A stretch of 64,000 nucleotides of DNA from contig NZ_MKFI01000003.1 in the NCBI RefSeq assembly GCF_001982635.1, forward strand, positions 186,001-250,000, written 5' to 3'. The stretch's first letter is position 1; each line of letters starts with the position of its first letter. This stretch comes from Bradyrhizobium mercantei (GTDB taxonomy: Bacteria; Pseudomonadota; Alphaproteobacteria; Rhizobiales; Xanthobacteraceae). Shown piece after piece: positions 17,325-24,954 of this stretch. Both the position numbers and the translations under genes were made by a program. Under the pieces are notes generated by a model, which was given only the letters and a program-made list of their open reading frames with translations, was not told where the DNA came from and ran no database searches.

Positions 17325-18310
17325 GCGCTATGTCGCTCGACGAGGCCACGGCCTGGGTTACGGCGGTTTTTATGCGTCACGGCTGTAGCGCACAGAATGC
17401 GCTATCAGTCGCACGAGCGCTTGTTGCAGCCGAGGCGGATGGCCTCAAGGGGCATGGTCTCTCGCGAATTCCGACTTACTTGCAGATGTTGCGCTCCGGG
17501 AAGATCAGTGGTGTGGCTCGGCCGGTAAGCGCGCGCCCGCGGCCTGGCGTGCTCGCGATCGACGCCGCCTTCGGTTTCGCCTACCCTGCGATTGATCTTG
17601 CGGTCGCGGAAATGCCCGGGCTCGTATCCGAGCAGGGCATCGCCGTTGCTTCGATTTATCGTTCGAATCATTGCGGGGCCGCTGGTCTGCCATGCGAAGC
17701 TCTGGCGCGGCGTGGTTTTGTAGTTTTGCTGTTCGCCAACACGCCGGGCGCAATGGCTCCATGGGGCGGACGAGAGCCGGTTTTCGGAACAAACCCGATC
17801 GCCTTTGCGGCTCCGATCGACGGTCGCGATCCGGTGGTGGTTGATCTCGCATTATCGAAAGTGGCGCGCGGCCTAATAGCGGCAGCGAAGCAGCGCGGAG
17901 AGACGATACCTGAAGGCTGGGCGCTGGACACCGACGGGAAGCCGACGACTGACCCCGCAAGTGCCCTGCGCGGCACGATGATTCCGTTGGGCGACGGTAA
18001 GGGCGCGGCGCTCGCGTTTATGGTCGAAATTCTTGCCGCGTGCCTTCCGGGCGCAAATCTCGCATTTGAAGCGTCATCGTTCCTGGATGGCGAGGGGAGT
18101 CCCCCTGCGACGGGCCAACTGATGCTTGCCATTGATCCTGCTGCTCTCGGTCGTGGGCGGTTCAACGAGCGCATTGCGACGTTGGCGGCCGCAGTGGAGC
18201 GACAGTCAGGGGCGCGTTTGCCGGGAGCGCGACGAGTTGTTAGCCGGGCTCGTGCGGGGCAAGGCGGAATTGCTATCCCGCCTGAGATCAGAGCGCTCGG
18301 TATCGCCTAA
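17321..18310 (+). CDS. comC: (R)-sulfolactate dehydrogenase (ComC), malate/L-lactate dehydrogenase family
   Basis: ComC reduces sulfopyruvate to (R)-sulfolactate, the enantiomer used by SuyAB. The 329-residue protein belongs to the LDH2/MDH2 family, which is unrelated to classical malate dehydrogenases. It has GLKGHGLSRIPTYLQML near residue 40, SIYRSNHCGAAGLP (catalytic-site His), TPGAMAPWGGREPVFGTNP and VVVDLALSKVARG. The glycine-rich GDGKGAALAFMVEIL segment follows. It is coupled to slcC by an ATGA overlap. The dctA-like gene follows after 48 bases. Ureidoglycolate or other LDH2-family substrates are possible in isolation; the operon favours sulfolactate. A decayed second copy of part of this gene seems to lie at about 19800-19965. 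Confidence 0.8.
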   Translation: MSAMSLDEATAWVTAVFMRHGCSAQNALSVARALVAAEADGLKGHGLSRIPTYLQMLRSGKISGVARPVSARPRPGVLAIDAAFGFAYPAIDLAVAEMPGLVSEQGIAVASIYRSNHCGAAGLPCEALARRGFVVLLFANTPGAMAPWGGREPVFGTNPIAFAAPIDGRDPVVVDLALSKVARGLIAAAKQRGETIPEGWALDTDGKPTTDPASALRGTMIPLGDGKGAALAFMVEILAACLPGANLAFEASSFLDGEGSPPATGQLMLAIDPAALGRGRFNERIATLAAAVERQSGARLPGARRVVSRARAGQGGIAIPPEIRALGIA

Positions 18311-18358
18311 GACTCAAGAAAGCAAAAAAATTGGCGGAACGAATGTTGGGAGGAAGGG

Positions 18359-19702
18359 ATGGAGTCGCGGACATTCAAAGTACTCGCTCATGTCTATGTG
18401 CAGGTTCTGATCGGTGTTGTCGCTGGTCTGGCGCTCGGCGTTATAGACCCGAAGCTTGCGGTAGAACTGAAGCCGCTCGCCGACGCCTTCGTGAAACTGA
18501 TCAAGATGTGCGTCGGGCCCGTGGTATTCTTCGCCGTGGTTCACGGTATTAACTCCGCCGGGAATCTCCAAACCGCGGGGCGCGTCGGATTGAAGGCCCT
18601 TATCTATTTCGAGGTCATGACGACTTTCGCAATGTTAATCGGCTGGGGAGTTGGGGAGCTGCTTCAACCCGGAGCCGGATTGAACATTCATCCAAGCGAT
18701 CTCGATCCAGCCGGCATTAGCGCATTCACAGGTTCAAGAGCGGCGGCGCCCACGGCCGGTCCTACCTGGATGGCATTCATTCCGGTTTCATTGTTTGATC
18801 CATTCGTACACAACGACATCATTCAATTGCTGGTCATGGCGGTCTTTGGTGGCATCGCGCTGCTTGCGGTGAAGGAGCAAGTTCCGCAGCTGAATGCGAT
18901 TCTCGATCAGGTGATGCAGTGGTTGTTCGGAATCATGCGGATGGTTACTCGCCTTGCACCGTTGGCCGCATTTGGCGCAATCGGCTTTACCGTCGGCAAA
19001 TTCGGCATCGCATCGCTTCTTCCTCTCATGAAGCTCGTTCTTGCTTACTATGTCGGCGTGGCAGTGTTCATCGTCGCAGTGCTCTGGACCGTCCTCCGCT
19101 GGTGTCGGGTAGGGTTGGTCGAGTTTCTGCGCTACATCAGGGAGGAAATCGTCATAGTGTTCGGTACGATCACCTCTGAGGCGGTAATGCCGAGGCTTAT
19201 CACCAAGCTCGAATATCTGGGATGCAAGCCTGATGTTGTGCGTATCGTATTGCCAACCGCCTACTCCTTCAATCTGGACGGCACGGCGCTCTATCTGGTC
19301 CTCGCACCCCTGTTCATTGCGCAGGCCCTGAACCTCGATCTTTCGTGGGCCGACAAGCTATCGCTCTTTGTCCTGCTCATGCTCACTTCTAAGGGCGCGG
19401 CCGGCGTCACCGGCGGCGTTCTGGTCACGCTGGTTTCAACAATGCTAGCCCATCCGATTGTTCCGGCCGCGGGTCTGGCCATCACGCTGGGCGTTGATCG
19501 TTTTCTGAACGAAGGACGCGCCGTGGTCAATCTCGTGGGCAATGCAGTTGCCACGGTTGCCATCGCGCGTTGGGATGGTTCGCTGAACACTGCGCGGGTG
19601 CGCGCGGTGCTAGAAGGCAGAGTGCCAGAATATGACGAAAATGCGCTGGACGAACCGTCAGTCAAGGCGTCGATTGTCCGGCGTTCGCAGACGATGGCGT
19701 GA
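18359..19702 (+). CDS. DctA-family dicarboxylate:cation symporter, possible sulfolactate importer
   Basis: The 447-residue protein is a member of the DctA/glutamate symporter (SLC1-type) family of inner-membrane carriers. It has eight or so hydrophobic helices, the FVKLIKMCVGPVVFFAVVHGI segment near residue 42 and FGTITSEAVMPRL near 260. The re-entrant and helix-7/8 signatures PTAYSFNLDGTALYL and MLTSKGAAGVTGG follow. A GGGAGGAAGGG ribosome-binding site precedes the ATG. DctA carriers import C4-dicarboxylates with protons or sodium; sulfolactate is a C3 dianion and a plausible substrate. Known sulfolactate clusters use tripartite carriers, so this would be a variation. Import of malate or succinate remains the conservative reading. 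Confidence 0.85.
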   Translation: MESRTFKVLAHVYVQVLIGVVAGLALGVIDPKLAVELKPLADAFVKLIKMCVGPVVFFAVVHGINSAGNLQTAGRVGLKALIYFEVMTTFAMLIGWGVGELLQPGAGLNIHPSDLDPAGISAFTGSRAAAPTAGPTWMAFIPVSLFDPFVHNDIIQLLVMAVFGGIALLAVKEQVPQLNAILDQVMQWLFGIMRMVTRLAPLAAFGAIGFTVGKFGIASLLPLMKLVLAYYVGVAVFIVAVLWTVLRWCRVGLVEFLRYIREEIVIVFGTITSEAVMPRLITKLEYLGCKPDVVRIVLPTAYSFNLDGTALYLVLAPLFIAQALNLDLSWADKLSLFVLLMLTSKGAAGVTGGVLVTLVSTMLAHPIVPAAGLAITLGVDRFLNEGRAVVNLVGNAVATVAIARWDGSLNTARVRAVLEGRVPEYDENALDEPSVKASIVRRSQTMA

Positions 19703-19799
19703 GGCTGTTTGGACACGTGACTGAGAAATAGGGTTGGTGACCATTTCTGACGCCAACATTTTTAGATTGTACGCTACCGCCTGGAGCGTGAACTGGAGC

Positions 19800-19965
19800 G
19801 CGCTGTTGACTGACATGCCGGCGTGACGGCGCCATGCATTGTAGGACAGCCGGCCTCGGAATAAGTCGGATCGCCTTCGCGGCTTCCGATCGAAGGTTGG
19901 TGATCGGTCTTGCGCGATCGGACACGGTGCGGTCCGATTGCGGCAGCGAAGGAGCGTCGTGAATC
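19800..19965 (+). pseudogene. Decayed fragment related to comC
   Basis: This non-coding stretch lines up by eye with the middle of comC (about 17740-17905). Matching pieces in order are ATGCCGG, GGCGCCATG, ACAGCCGGCCTCGGAA, GGATCGCCTTCGCGGCTTCC, GATCGAAGG and GCGGCAGCGAAGGAGCG. Frameshifts and stops break any reading frame, so it is a relic. It corresponds to the segment encoding PGAMAPWGG...NPIAFAAPIDGR...IAAAKQRGE. A past second copy of the dehydrogenase, or of a relative, is the simplest explanation. Confidence 0.55.
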
Positions 19966-20095
19966 GACGGCTGATGGCTATCGAAGTGGACCATGTGAGC
20001 CCTATCGATCCCGGTCGATGGTGCCTTTTTAACTTCTAGTTGTCGCGTGGCCGGGATACAGCCTGCAAGCCCTTTATTGCGTCTCCGAGACCATT

Positions 20096-20109
20096 ATCTT
20101 ATATATGAT
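20096..20109. promoter_or_regulatory. Probable GntR/HutC operator before the regulator gene
   Basis: ATCTTATATATGAT is palindromic at 12 of 14 positions and shares TATCTTATATA with the palindrome before suyA. It lies 22 bases before the preferred GntR start, so autoregulation is likely. Confidence 0.6.
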
Positions 20110-20130
20110 CTCTGTCCAGCACGGACAGTG

Positions 20131-20886
20131 ATGTACGGTATAGCTGAAATGGCATCTTCACCAGTCGGGCAGACTGAATACCAACCGCTCTATGCGCAGG
20201 TGAAATCCTTGCTGCTCAAGCGCATTGGATCTGGAGGCTGGAAGCCCGGCGAGATGTTGCCGAATGAAAACGAGCTGGCCGCCGAATACAAGGTCAGCCA
20301 GGGAACAGTGCGCAAGGCACTCATGGCCCTTGAGGCGGATAAGATGCTAGTCCGCCGGCAGGGCGTTGGCACCTTCGTCGCTCGACACTCCCGCGATCAG
20401 GCGCTCTTTCAATTCTTCCGGATCGTGGGACTGGATGATCGACGCCTGACCCCGACAAGCAAGGTTCTCACTCAGCGTACCTCGCGCGCCAAGAATGATC
20501 AGGCGGTGCGATTGGGAATCGAGCCGGGCACCGCACTGCACACGATCATCCGAATACGATCCTTCAACGGTGTCCCGGCCATATTCGAAAGAATTTTCGT
20601 ACCAGTTCCTCTCATGTCTGATCTCGTCGTGGCAGAAGGCGGCGACATGAAGGACGAGATGTATGTGATCTACCAGGAGCGCTTTGGTATCAGTATTGCC
20701 CGTGTCGCCGAGCGACTTGCTGCCGTTGCAGCGACCGCAGAGGAGGGGCACCATCTCAAGCTTGAAGCCGGTGCGCCGTTACTCGAGATCTCACGCGTTG
20801 CCTTCGACGTCAACGGTAGGGCTGTGGAGGTGCGTATCAGCCGCTGCGACACCACAAGAACGCGCTACGCTGCCGACATACAGTAA
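20131..20886 (+). CDS. GntR-family regulator, HutC subfamily, probable controller of the sulfolactate operon
   Basis: The protein (about 251 residues from this start) has an N-terminal GntR winged helix-turn-helix (QPLYAQVKSLLLKRI, GEMLPNENELAAEYKVSQGTVRKAL, RRQGVGTFV). A C-terminal UTRA ligand-binding domain follows (IIRIRSFNGVPAIFERIFVP ... PLLEISRVAFDVNGRAVEVRIS). The open frame begins at 20047, but that part spans the operator palindrome, so an ATG at 20131 or 20149 is more likely the start. HutC-type proteins usually repress until a pathway metabolite binds UTRA. The shared palindrome before suyA points to the suy-slc-com-symporter operon as its target; sulfolactate or sulfopyruvate would be a natural inducer, which is inference. 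Confidence 0.88.
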   Translation: MYGIAEMASSPVGQTEYQPLYAQVKSLLLKRIGSGGWKPGEMLPNENELAAEYKVSQGTVRKALMALEADKMLVRRQGVGTFVARHSRDQALFQFFRIVGLDDRRLTPTSKVLTQRTSRAKNDQAVRLGIEPGTALHTIIRIRSFNGVPAIFERIFVPVPLMSDLVVAEGGDMKDEMYVIYQERFGISIARVAERLAAVAATAEEGHHLKLEAGAPLLEISRVAFDVNGRAVEVRISRCDTTRTRYAADIQ

Positions 20887-20986
20887 TTTGCAGGAAGCAG
20901 CGGCCTGGGTTTATCGATACGACACCTAGTTCGCCACGAGACGACCCATCCAAGGGTTGCATGCATTTGCTCCGCTTCCATCGCTG

Positions 20987-21745
20987 CTATTGCCAGACGA
21001 GCAGCGCGCGTTCGAGCCGGTTCATGAGGGTAGTCACACCGAGGCCGAGGCCAGCCAGAAGCAGGAGTATCGCCATAACGCCGTCCATGCTGAACGTAGA
21101 CTGCAGGTACGCAAGCGTCTGTCCAAGACCGTGCTCGGCTGCGATCAACTCGGCGCCGACAACTCCAAGAAGCGAATAGACGAGGCCGAGCCTCAATCCC
21201 GAAAAGACGACTGGTATGGCCGACGGTAGCGTCACTTTGAAGAATATCTGTCGTTGGGTGGCGCCTAGAGCTTTCGACAAGGTCAGGTGATCGCTGTTCA
21301 CTCCGCGAATTCCCGCCACGGTCGCCGAAAGAACGATGAAGAATGAGAGACTTGCCCCCACCGCGATCTTGGAGCCAATACCTAGGCCGAACCATAAGAG
21401 GAACAGCGGGGCAAGCGCGATACGCGGCATGGCGTTGAGCAAGGTGAGGTACGGTTCTGCAGCCCGATGGAGACGCGGAAGCACGGAAAACAAGAGACCA
21501 GTGACCACGGCAGCGATGCTGCCTCCGAGAAACGAAATCGCCGCGGCCAAAAGCGTATAGCCAAGCTCGTTCCACAGCGTTCTATCAACGATGAGTCCCT
21601 TCCACAAATAAGACAGGATGCCGGATGGCCGTCCAAAGAAAGTCGGATCAAGCAAGCTTGACCTGCTCGCGGCCTCCCAGATACCGAGGAAGAAGACGAT
21701 AAAGAGGAGGTGACCGAGGACGGAGAGTGTCCATCTGATTCTCAT
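20987..21745 (-). CDS. ABC transporter permease, nitrate/sulfonate/taurine type
   Basis: This 252-residue inner-membrane protein is a SsuC/TauC-type permease with about six hydrophobic helices and the cytoplasmic coupling motif region SKALGATQRQIFFKVTLPSAIP. It also has the family block RIALAPLFLLWFGLGIGSKI. The start overlaps the stop of the ATPase gene (ATGA), so the two are translated together. It is the last gene of an operon of binding protein, TctC-like receptor, ATPase and permease. Permeases of this group import sulfonates, nitrate, bicarbonate or thiamine precursors. The nearby sulfolactate operon makes an organosulfonate attractive, but the sequence does not prove it. Confidence 0.88.
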   Translation of the reverse strand: MRIRWTLSVLGHLLFIVFFLGIWEAASRSSLLDPTFFGRPSGILSYLWKGLIVDRTLWNELGYTLLAAAISFLGGSIAAVVTGLLFSVLPRLHRAAEPYLTLLNAMPRIALAPLFLLWFGLGIGSKIAVGASLSFFIVLSATVAGIRGVNSDHLTLSKALGATQRQIFFKVTLPSAIPVVFSGLRLGLVYSLLGVVGAELIAAEHGLGQTLAYLQSTFSMDGVMAILLLLAGLGLGVTTLMNRLERALLVWQ

Positions 21746-22581
21746 TTGTCCGTCGCTCCGTATTCCAGAAGAGCCCAGAGTTGGGCATAGAGTTCGTGAA
21801 AGTGTGGGTCCTTCTGCAGGGCTCTGACGTCCCTGGGTCTTGGCAGCGGGATTGGAACGTCCCTAACGATGCGCCCGGGGCGGGCGCTCATCACGATCAC
21901 GCGGTCCGACAGAGCGATCGCTTCGGCAAGGTCGTGCGTGACGAATACGACGGTCTTTCGATGGGACGACCACAACCTCATCAGCACGTCTTCGAGGGTC
22001 AATTTTGTCTGCGCATCGAGAGCTCCGAACGGCTCGTCCATCAGGAAGACGGAGCTCTCCAGCGCAAAGGTGCGCGCCAGCGCGCAGCGTTGGCGCATGC
22101 CGTGCGACAGCGCCTTGGGGTAGGCATTGGCGAAGTCGCCGAGCCCGACCTCTCTAAGAAGCTCCATTGCACGCTGCTCGCGGACGCTCTTGGGAACGTC
22201 GCGAATCTCCATGCCGTATTCGACGTTGCCAAGCGCGGTCCTCCATGGAAGGAGGCTATCGCGGGCGAGCATATAGGCGATGTCTGGGTTGCCCGCTTTT
22301 GGAGGCTTGCCAAGCACGGTCATGTCGCCACTGACCTCTGCTTGTAACAGGCCCGTCAGCAGGTTGAGGATCGTCGTCTTGCCGCAACCGCTTGGGCCCA
22401 CCAGCGATACGAATTCCCCCTGCGCTATGGAGAAAGCAACGCGATCCACCGCAAGAAGCGAGGAGCCCGATGCCGGCCCAAAGCGAACCTCGAGCTCTCG
22501 TATATCGATGACGGCAGGAGGTCGGTCCTCTATTGCGGGCGTGCTGCGTATTGCTGTCATAGTCACCATCGAACAACTCAT
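21742..22581 (-). CDS. ABC transporter ATPase, nitrate/sulfonate/taurine type
   Basis: The protein (about 279 residues) is an SsuB/TauB-type ATPase that powers import through the adjacent permease. Walker A is GPSGCGKTT, the signature is LSHGMRQRCALARTF in place of the common LSGGM, the Walker B is VFLMDEPFGALDAQT, and the switch histidine is in VFVTHDLAEAI. The frame opens upstream inside the TctC-like gene; I chose the ATG at 22581, just after that gene's stop at 22596, though ATGs at 22569 and 22560 are also possible. The stop overlaps the permease start. The His in the signature is a mild departure from consensus. Confidence 0.88.
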   Translation of the reverse strand: MSCSMVTMTAIRSTPAIEDRPPAVIDIRELEVRFGPASGSSLLAVDRVAFSIAQGEFVSLVGPSGCGKTTILNLLTGLLQAEVSGDMTVLGKPPKAGNPDIAYMLARDSLLPWRTALGNVEYGMEIRDVPKSVREQRAMELLREVGLGDFANAYPKALSHGMRQRCALARTFALESSVFLMDEPFGALDAQTKLTLEDVLMRLWSSHRKTVVFVTHDLAEAIALSDRVIVMSARPGRIVRDVPIPLPRPRDVRALQKDPHFHELYAQLWALLEYGATDK

Positions 22582-22595
22582 GAAATCTGGTCGGA

Positions 22596-23582
22596 TCAGT
22601 CGATTCTTATGTGTGCCTTCTTGATCGAGTCCGCCCACCGATCCCGATCTTTTGCGACGAAACGCCTAAGGTCTTCGGCGGTACCGGCTCGGATCGTCAG
22701 GCCAATGGTCTCGAGCCGGCTCAGGATTTCCGGCTTTGCAAGGATTTGGCGAAGGTCGTGATTAAGGCGCTGAACGATATCCGGAGCGATCTTCGCTGGT
22801 GCAAATAGCCCAAACCATGCGACGACGTCGAAGTCGGGAAGGCCGGCTTCGTCTGCCGTGGGAACATCTGGCAATAGCGTTGCTCGTTCGGTGTTCGTGA
22901 TCGCAAGCGCACGCAATTGACCGGACTGAATGTACTGCTGCACGAGCGCGATGCTGGTCGCCATGAACTGGACGCGGTCCGCGAGTAGGTCCCGAATGGC
23001 GTCTGGTTGCCCTTTGTAGGGCACGTGGACCATATCAATTCCGGTCCGGCTCTTCAGGAGTTCCACAGTGAGATGATTGGACGATCCGGCGCCGGCTGAT
23101 GCGTAGGAGAATTCTCCAGGCTTTGCTTTGGCAAGCGCAATGAACTCGGCGAGCGTGTTTGCCTGGACGGACGGATGCAGGACCAGCACGTTTGGTACCA
23201 CGCCAATCATGATGATTGGCTCGAAGCTTCTAATCGGGTCCCACGTTAGATTTGGGTAGAGCGACGGATTGATCGTATGGGACGGGCTACCCAGGAGAAG
23301 TGTGTAGCCGTCCGGGGCAGCATTGCTGACTGCGCTTGTGCCGATATTGCCGCCTGCGCCGGCCTTGTTGTCGACGATGACGGGTTGTCCGAGCGTGATC
23401 CTGAGTCTATCGGCGATGAGGCGGGCAATGACGTCGACGATCCCGCCGGGAGAGTAGGGAACGACGATTGTCGTAGTGTGAGACGGATAGGTCTGGGCTT
23501 GGGTGCAGCCGATGTTCGTCCATACGATTATCGCAACGATCGACAAGATCCATTGCGAGAGTCGAGATGTGCCTTCCGCCAT
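22596..23582 (-). CDS. TctC/Bug-family extracytoplasmic solute receptor
   Basis: The 328-residue protein has a signal peptide (hydrophobic WILSIVAIIVWTNIG, cleavage near TQAQ) and a Bug-type periplasmic binding fold. Landmarks are TTIVVPYSPGGIVDVIARLIADRL, VDNKAGAGGNIGTSAVSNAAPDGYTLL and IDMVHVPYKGQPDAIRDLLADRV. These receptors normally serve tripartite tricarboxylate transporters (TctAB) or act as stand-alone sensors. No tctA or tctB is in the window. Here the gene sits inside an ABC operon, between the ABC binding protein and the ATPase. An AGGGGATGG ribosome-binding stretch supports the ATG at 23582 over one at 23597. The ligand is unknown; carboxylates are usual. Confidence 0.88.
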   Translation of the reverse strand: MAEGTSRLSQWILSIVAIIVWTNIGCTQAQTYPSHTTTIVVPYSPGGIVDVIARLIADRLRITLGQPVIVDNKAGAGGNIGTSAVSNAAPDGYTLLLGSPSHTINPSLYPNLTWDPIRSFEPIIMIGVVPNVLVLHPSVQANTLAEFIALAKAKPGEFSYASAGAGSSNHLTVELLKSRTGIDMVHVPYKGQPDAIRDLLADRVQFMATSIALVQQYIQSGQLRALAITNTERATLLPDVPTADEAGLPDFDVVAWFGLFAPAKIAPDIVQRLNHDLRQILAKPEILSRLETIGLTIRAGTAEDLRRFVAKDRDRWADSIKKAHIRID

Positions 23583-23651
23583 GAACCATCCCCTCATCGT
23601 CTTATCGAATTGGCCGGTTTTCCGAGTTTTGTTATCGCAAGGCTCGCAGGC

Positions 23652-24653
23652 TCACGGCGCGTCTGCGTAGAGGAGCGATGAGGTCTGAAATGGGGCCTCG
23701 ATCTGCTTCATCGTGAGCATGTTGTCGGCAAACTGTTGCAACGCAGACCGAGAAATCGCGACTCTATAGGCCGGCATGGAAAAGCGCAGGGAGGCCTCTA
23801 TGATCTTGTCGCCCATTGGCAGATCGAGCTTGAAATAGCCCGTTACAATCTTGAACACCTCGTCGAAGTTAGCGGGATCTTGGACGAATGCTTCGGCATC
23901 CTTCGCTGCCGCGATCAGGGCGCTGACAAGTCCAGGCTTGTCGATTGTCTCCTGCGTGACCACCAGGTTTGCGCAGGCTCCGTTTGTCTTGAAGATCTCT
24001 TGAGGCTCGGTTGCCGTGGCGGCAACGTAGAGAGTTCTGCATGTCTTGAGCACGTCGCACATGGAGGAGGATGGTTCAAACGTCATGCTCGCATCGACCT
24101 GTTTTGATATCAGCGAACCGTACGATGTATTCGGTGAGCCAACGGCAACGAAGGTGAAGTCTTCCGGACTGAGACCCGCTTTCGCGGCAAGAAACTTGAA
24201 GAGCTGCTCGGCAGCCGAGCCGCGCGCCGGCACTCCGATCTTCTTGCCCTTCAAGTCGCTCATGAATGCAGGAAAACCGTTGCCCGCGTTAGGAGTGGGG
24301 AGATCGTTACGGATCACAAGCTGGAATGGATTTCGCTGCGTTATGCTCATGATCGCCTTCGTGACAGCGCCTTTCAGAGCTGTATTGATTTGCACGTCCG
24401 GCGGCACAAAGGCTGCGTCGATACTCTTCGCGAGCAGTGCTTGTCCGCCGAGTGGCCCTGAGGGAACCATCTGGAGCTGGCATTTCAATCCGTGCTTTTC
24501 ACAGTATCCCTTGGCGGCGGCGACCCGGAACAAGACGTTCCCGACTCCAGGATAGTCCTGAATTTTTACAAGCGTTTCGCTGCCTTCGGCCGTACCGACG
24601 GATGCCGTGATGCTCACGAGCGTGACAACAAATATCAAACGCATCACTTTCAT
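23652..24653 (-). CDS. ABC substrate-binding protein, nitrate/sulfonate (NMT1/SsuA) type
   Basis: This 333-residue periplasmic protein has a clear signal peptide (MKVMRLIFVVTLVSITASVGTA) and the two-lobed SsuA/NMT1 binding fold. It has the AAAKGYCEKHGLKCQLQM opening, SIDAAFVPPDVQI, LKGKKIGVPARGSAAEQLFKFL and a late QVDASMTFEPSS segment. Four cysteines (CEKHGLKC and CDVLKTC) could form disulfides in the periplasm. It is the first gene of a leftward operon with the TctC-like receptor, ATPase and permease, and it is divergent from an IclR regulator with a 300-base shared control region. Substrate is probably a small organic acid or sulfonate. Confidence 0.87.
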   Translation of the reverse strand: MKVMRLIFVVTLVSITASVGTAEGSETLVKIQDYPGVGNVLFRVAAAKGYCEKHGLKCQLQMVPSGPLGGQALLAKSIDAAFVPPDVQINTALKGAVTKAIMSITQRNPFQLVIRNDLPTPNAGNGFPAFMSDLKGKKIGVPARGSAAEQLFKFLAAKAGLSPEDFTFVAVGSPNTSYGSLISKQVDASMTFEPSSSMCDVLKTCRTLYVAATATEPQEIFKTNGACANLVVTQETIDKPGLVSALIAAAKDAEAFVQDPANFDEVFKIVTGYFKLDLPMGDKIIEASLRFSMPAYRVAISRSALQQFADNMLTMKQIEAPFQTSSLLYADAP

Positions 24654-24954
24654 CGCTTTCCCTCCTCATCGGCAGATTTCCTTCCACGCGTGCTCTTTCG
24701 GCACGTCTTGGCCGACCAAGTATCGAAATCAGATGGCCGCGCCACAATAAAAGGCGCTCCGCTGATGAAATGTCAATACAGCAGTCACCGTTCGTCAAAA
24801 GTGTCCATTATGTTGACAGAACTGGTCGCGATGGTCAAGTATGACAGTTTTCGTCAATATAGTGGTCGAATTTGCGCATTCATATAAAATCTATTGACAC
24901 AAGTGGGGTGAATGCGAAGAATTGACGCATGACTCGCCGGCGAAATGGAACTCC
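24654..24954. promoter_or_regulatory. Divergent control region between the ABC operon and the IclR operon
   Basis: This 300-base AT-richer region holds several TTGAC/GTCAA half-sites in both orientations (for example TGTCAATACAG near 24773, TTGACAGAAC near 24814, GGTCAAG near 24835, CGTCAATATAG near 24852). IclR proteins bind inverted repeats of this general kind, so these may be its operators. A possible sigma-70 promoter for iclR is TTGACA at 24894-24899 with AAGAAT at 24917-24922, 17 bases apart. No gene is seen here. Confidence 0.45.

Larger units (their letters stand above)
19703..20130. other. Intergenic stretch between the symporter and the GntR gene
   Basis: About 430 bases with no intact gene. 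It holds the comC-like relic and, at its right end, the palindrome in front of the GntR gene. I see no clear terminator after the symporter. Confidence 0.5.
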
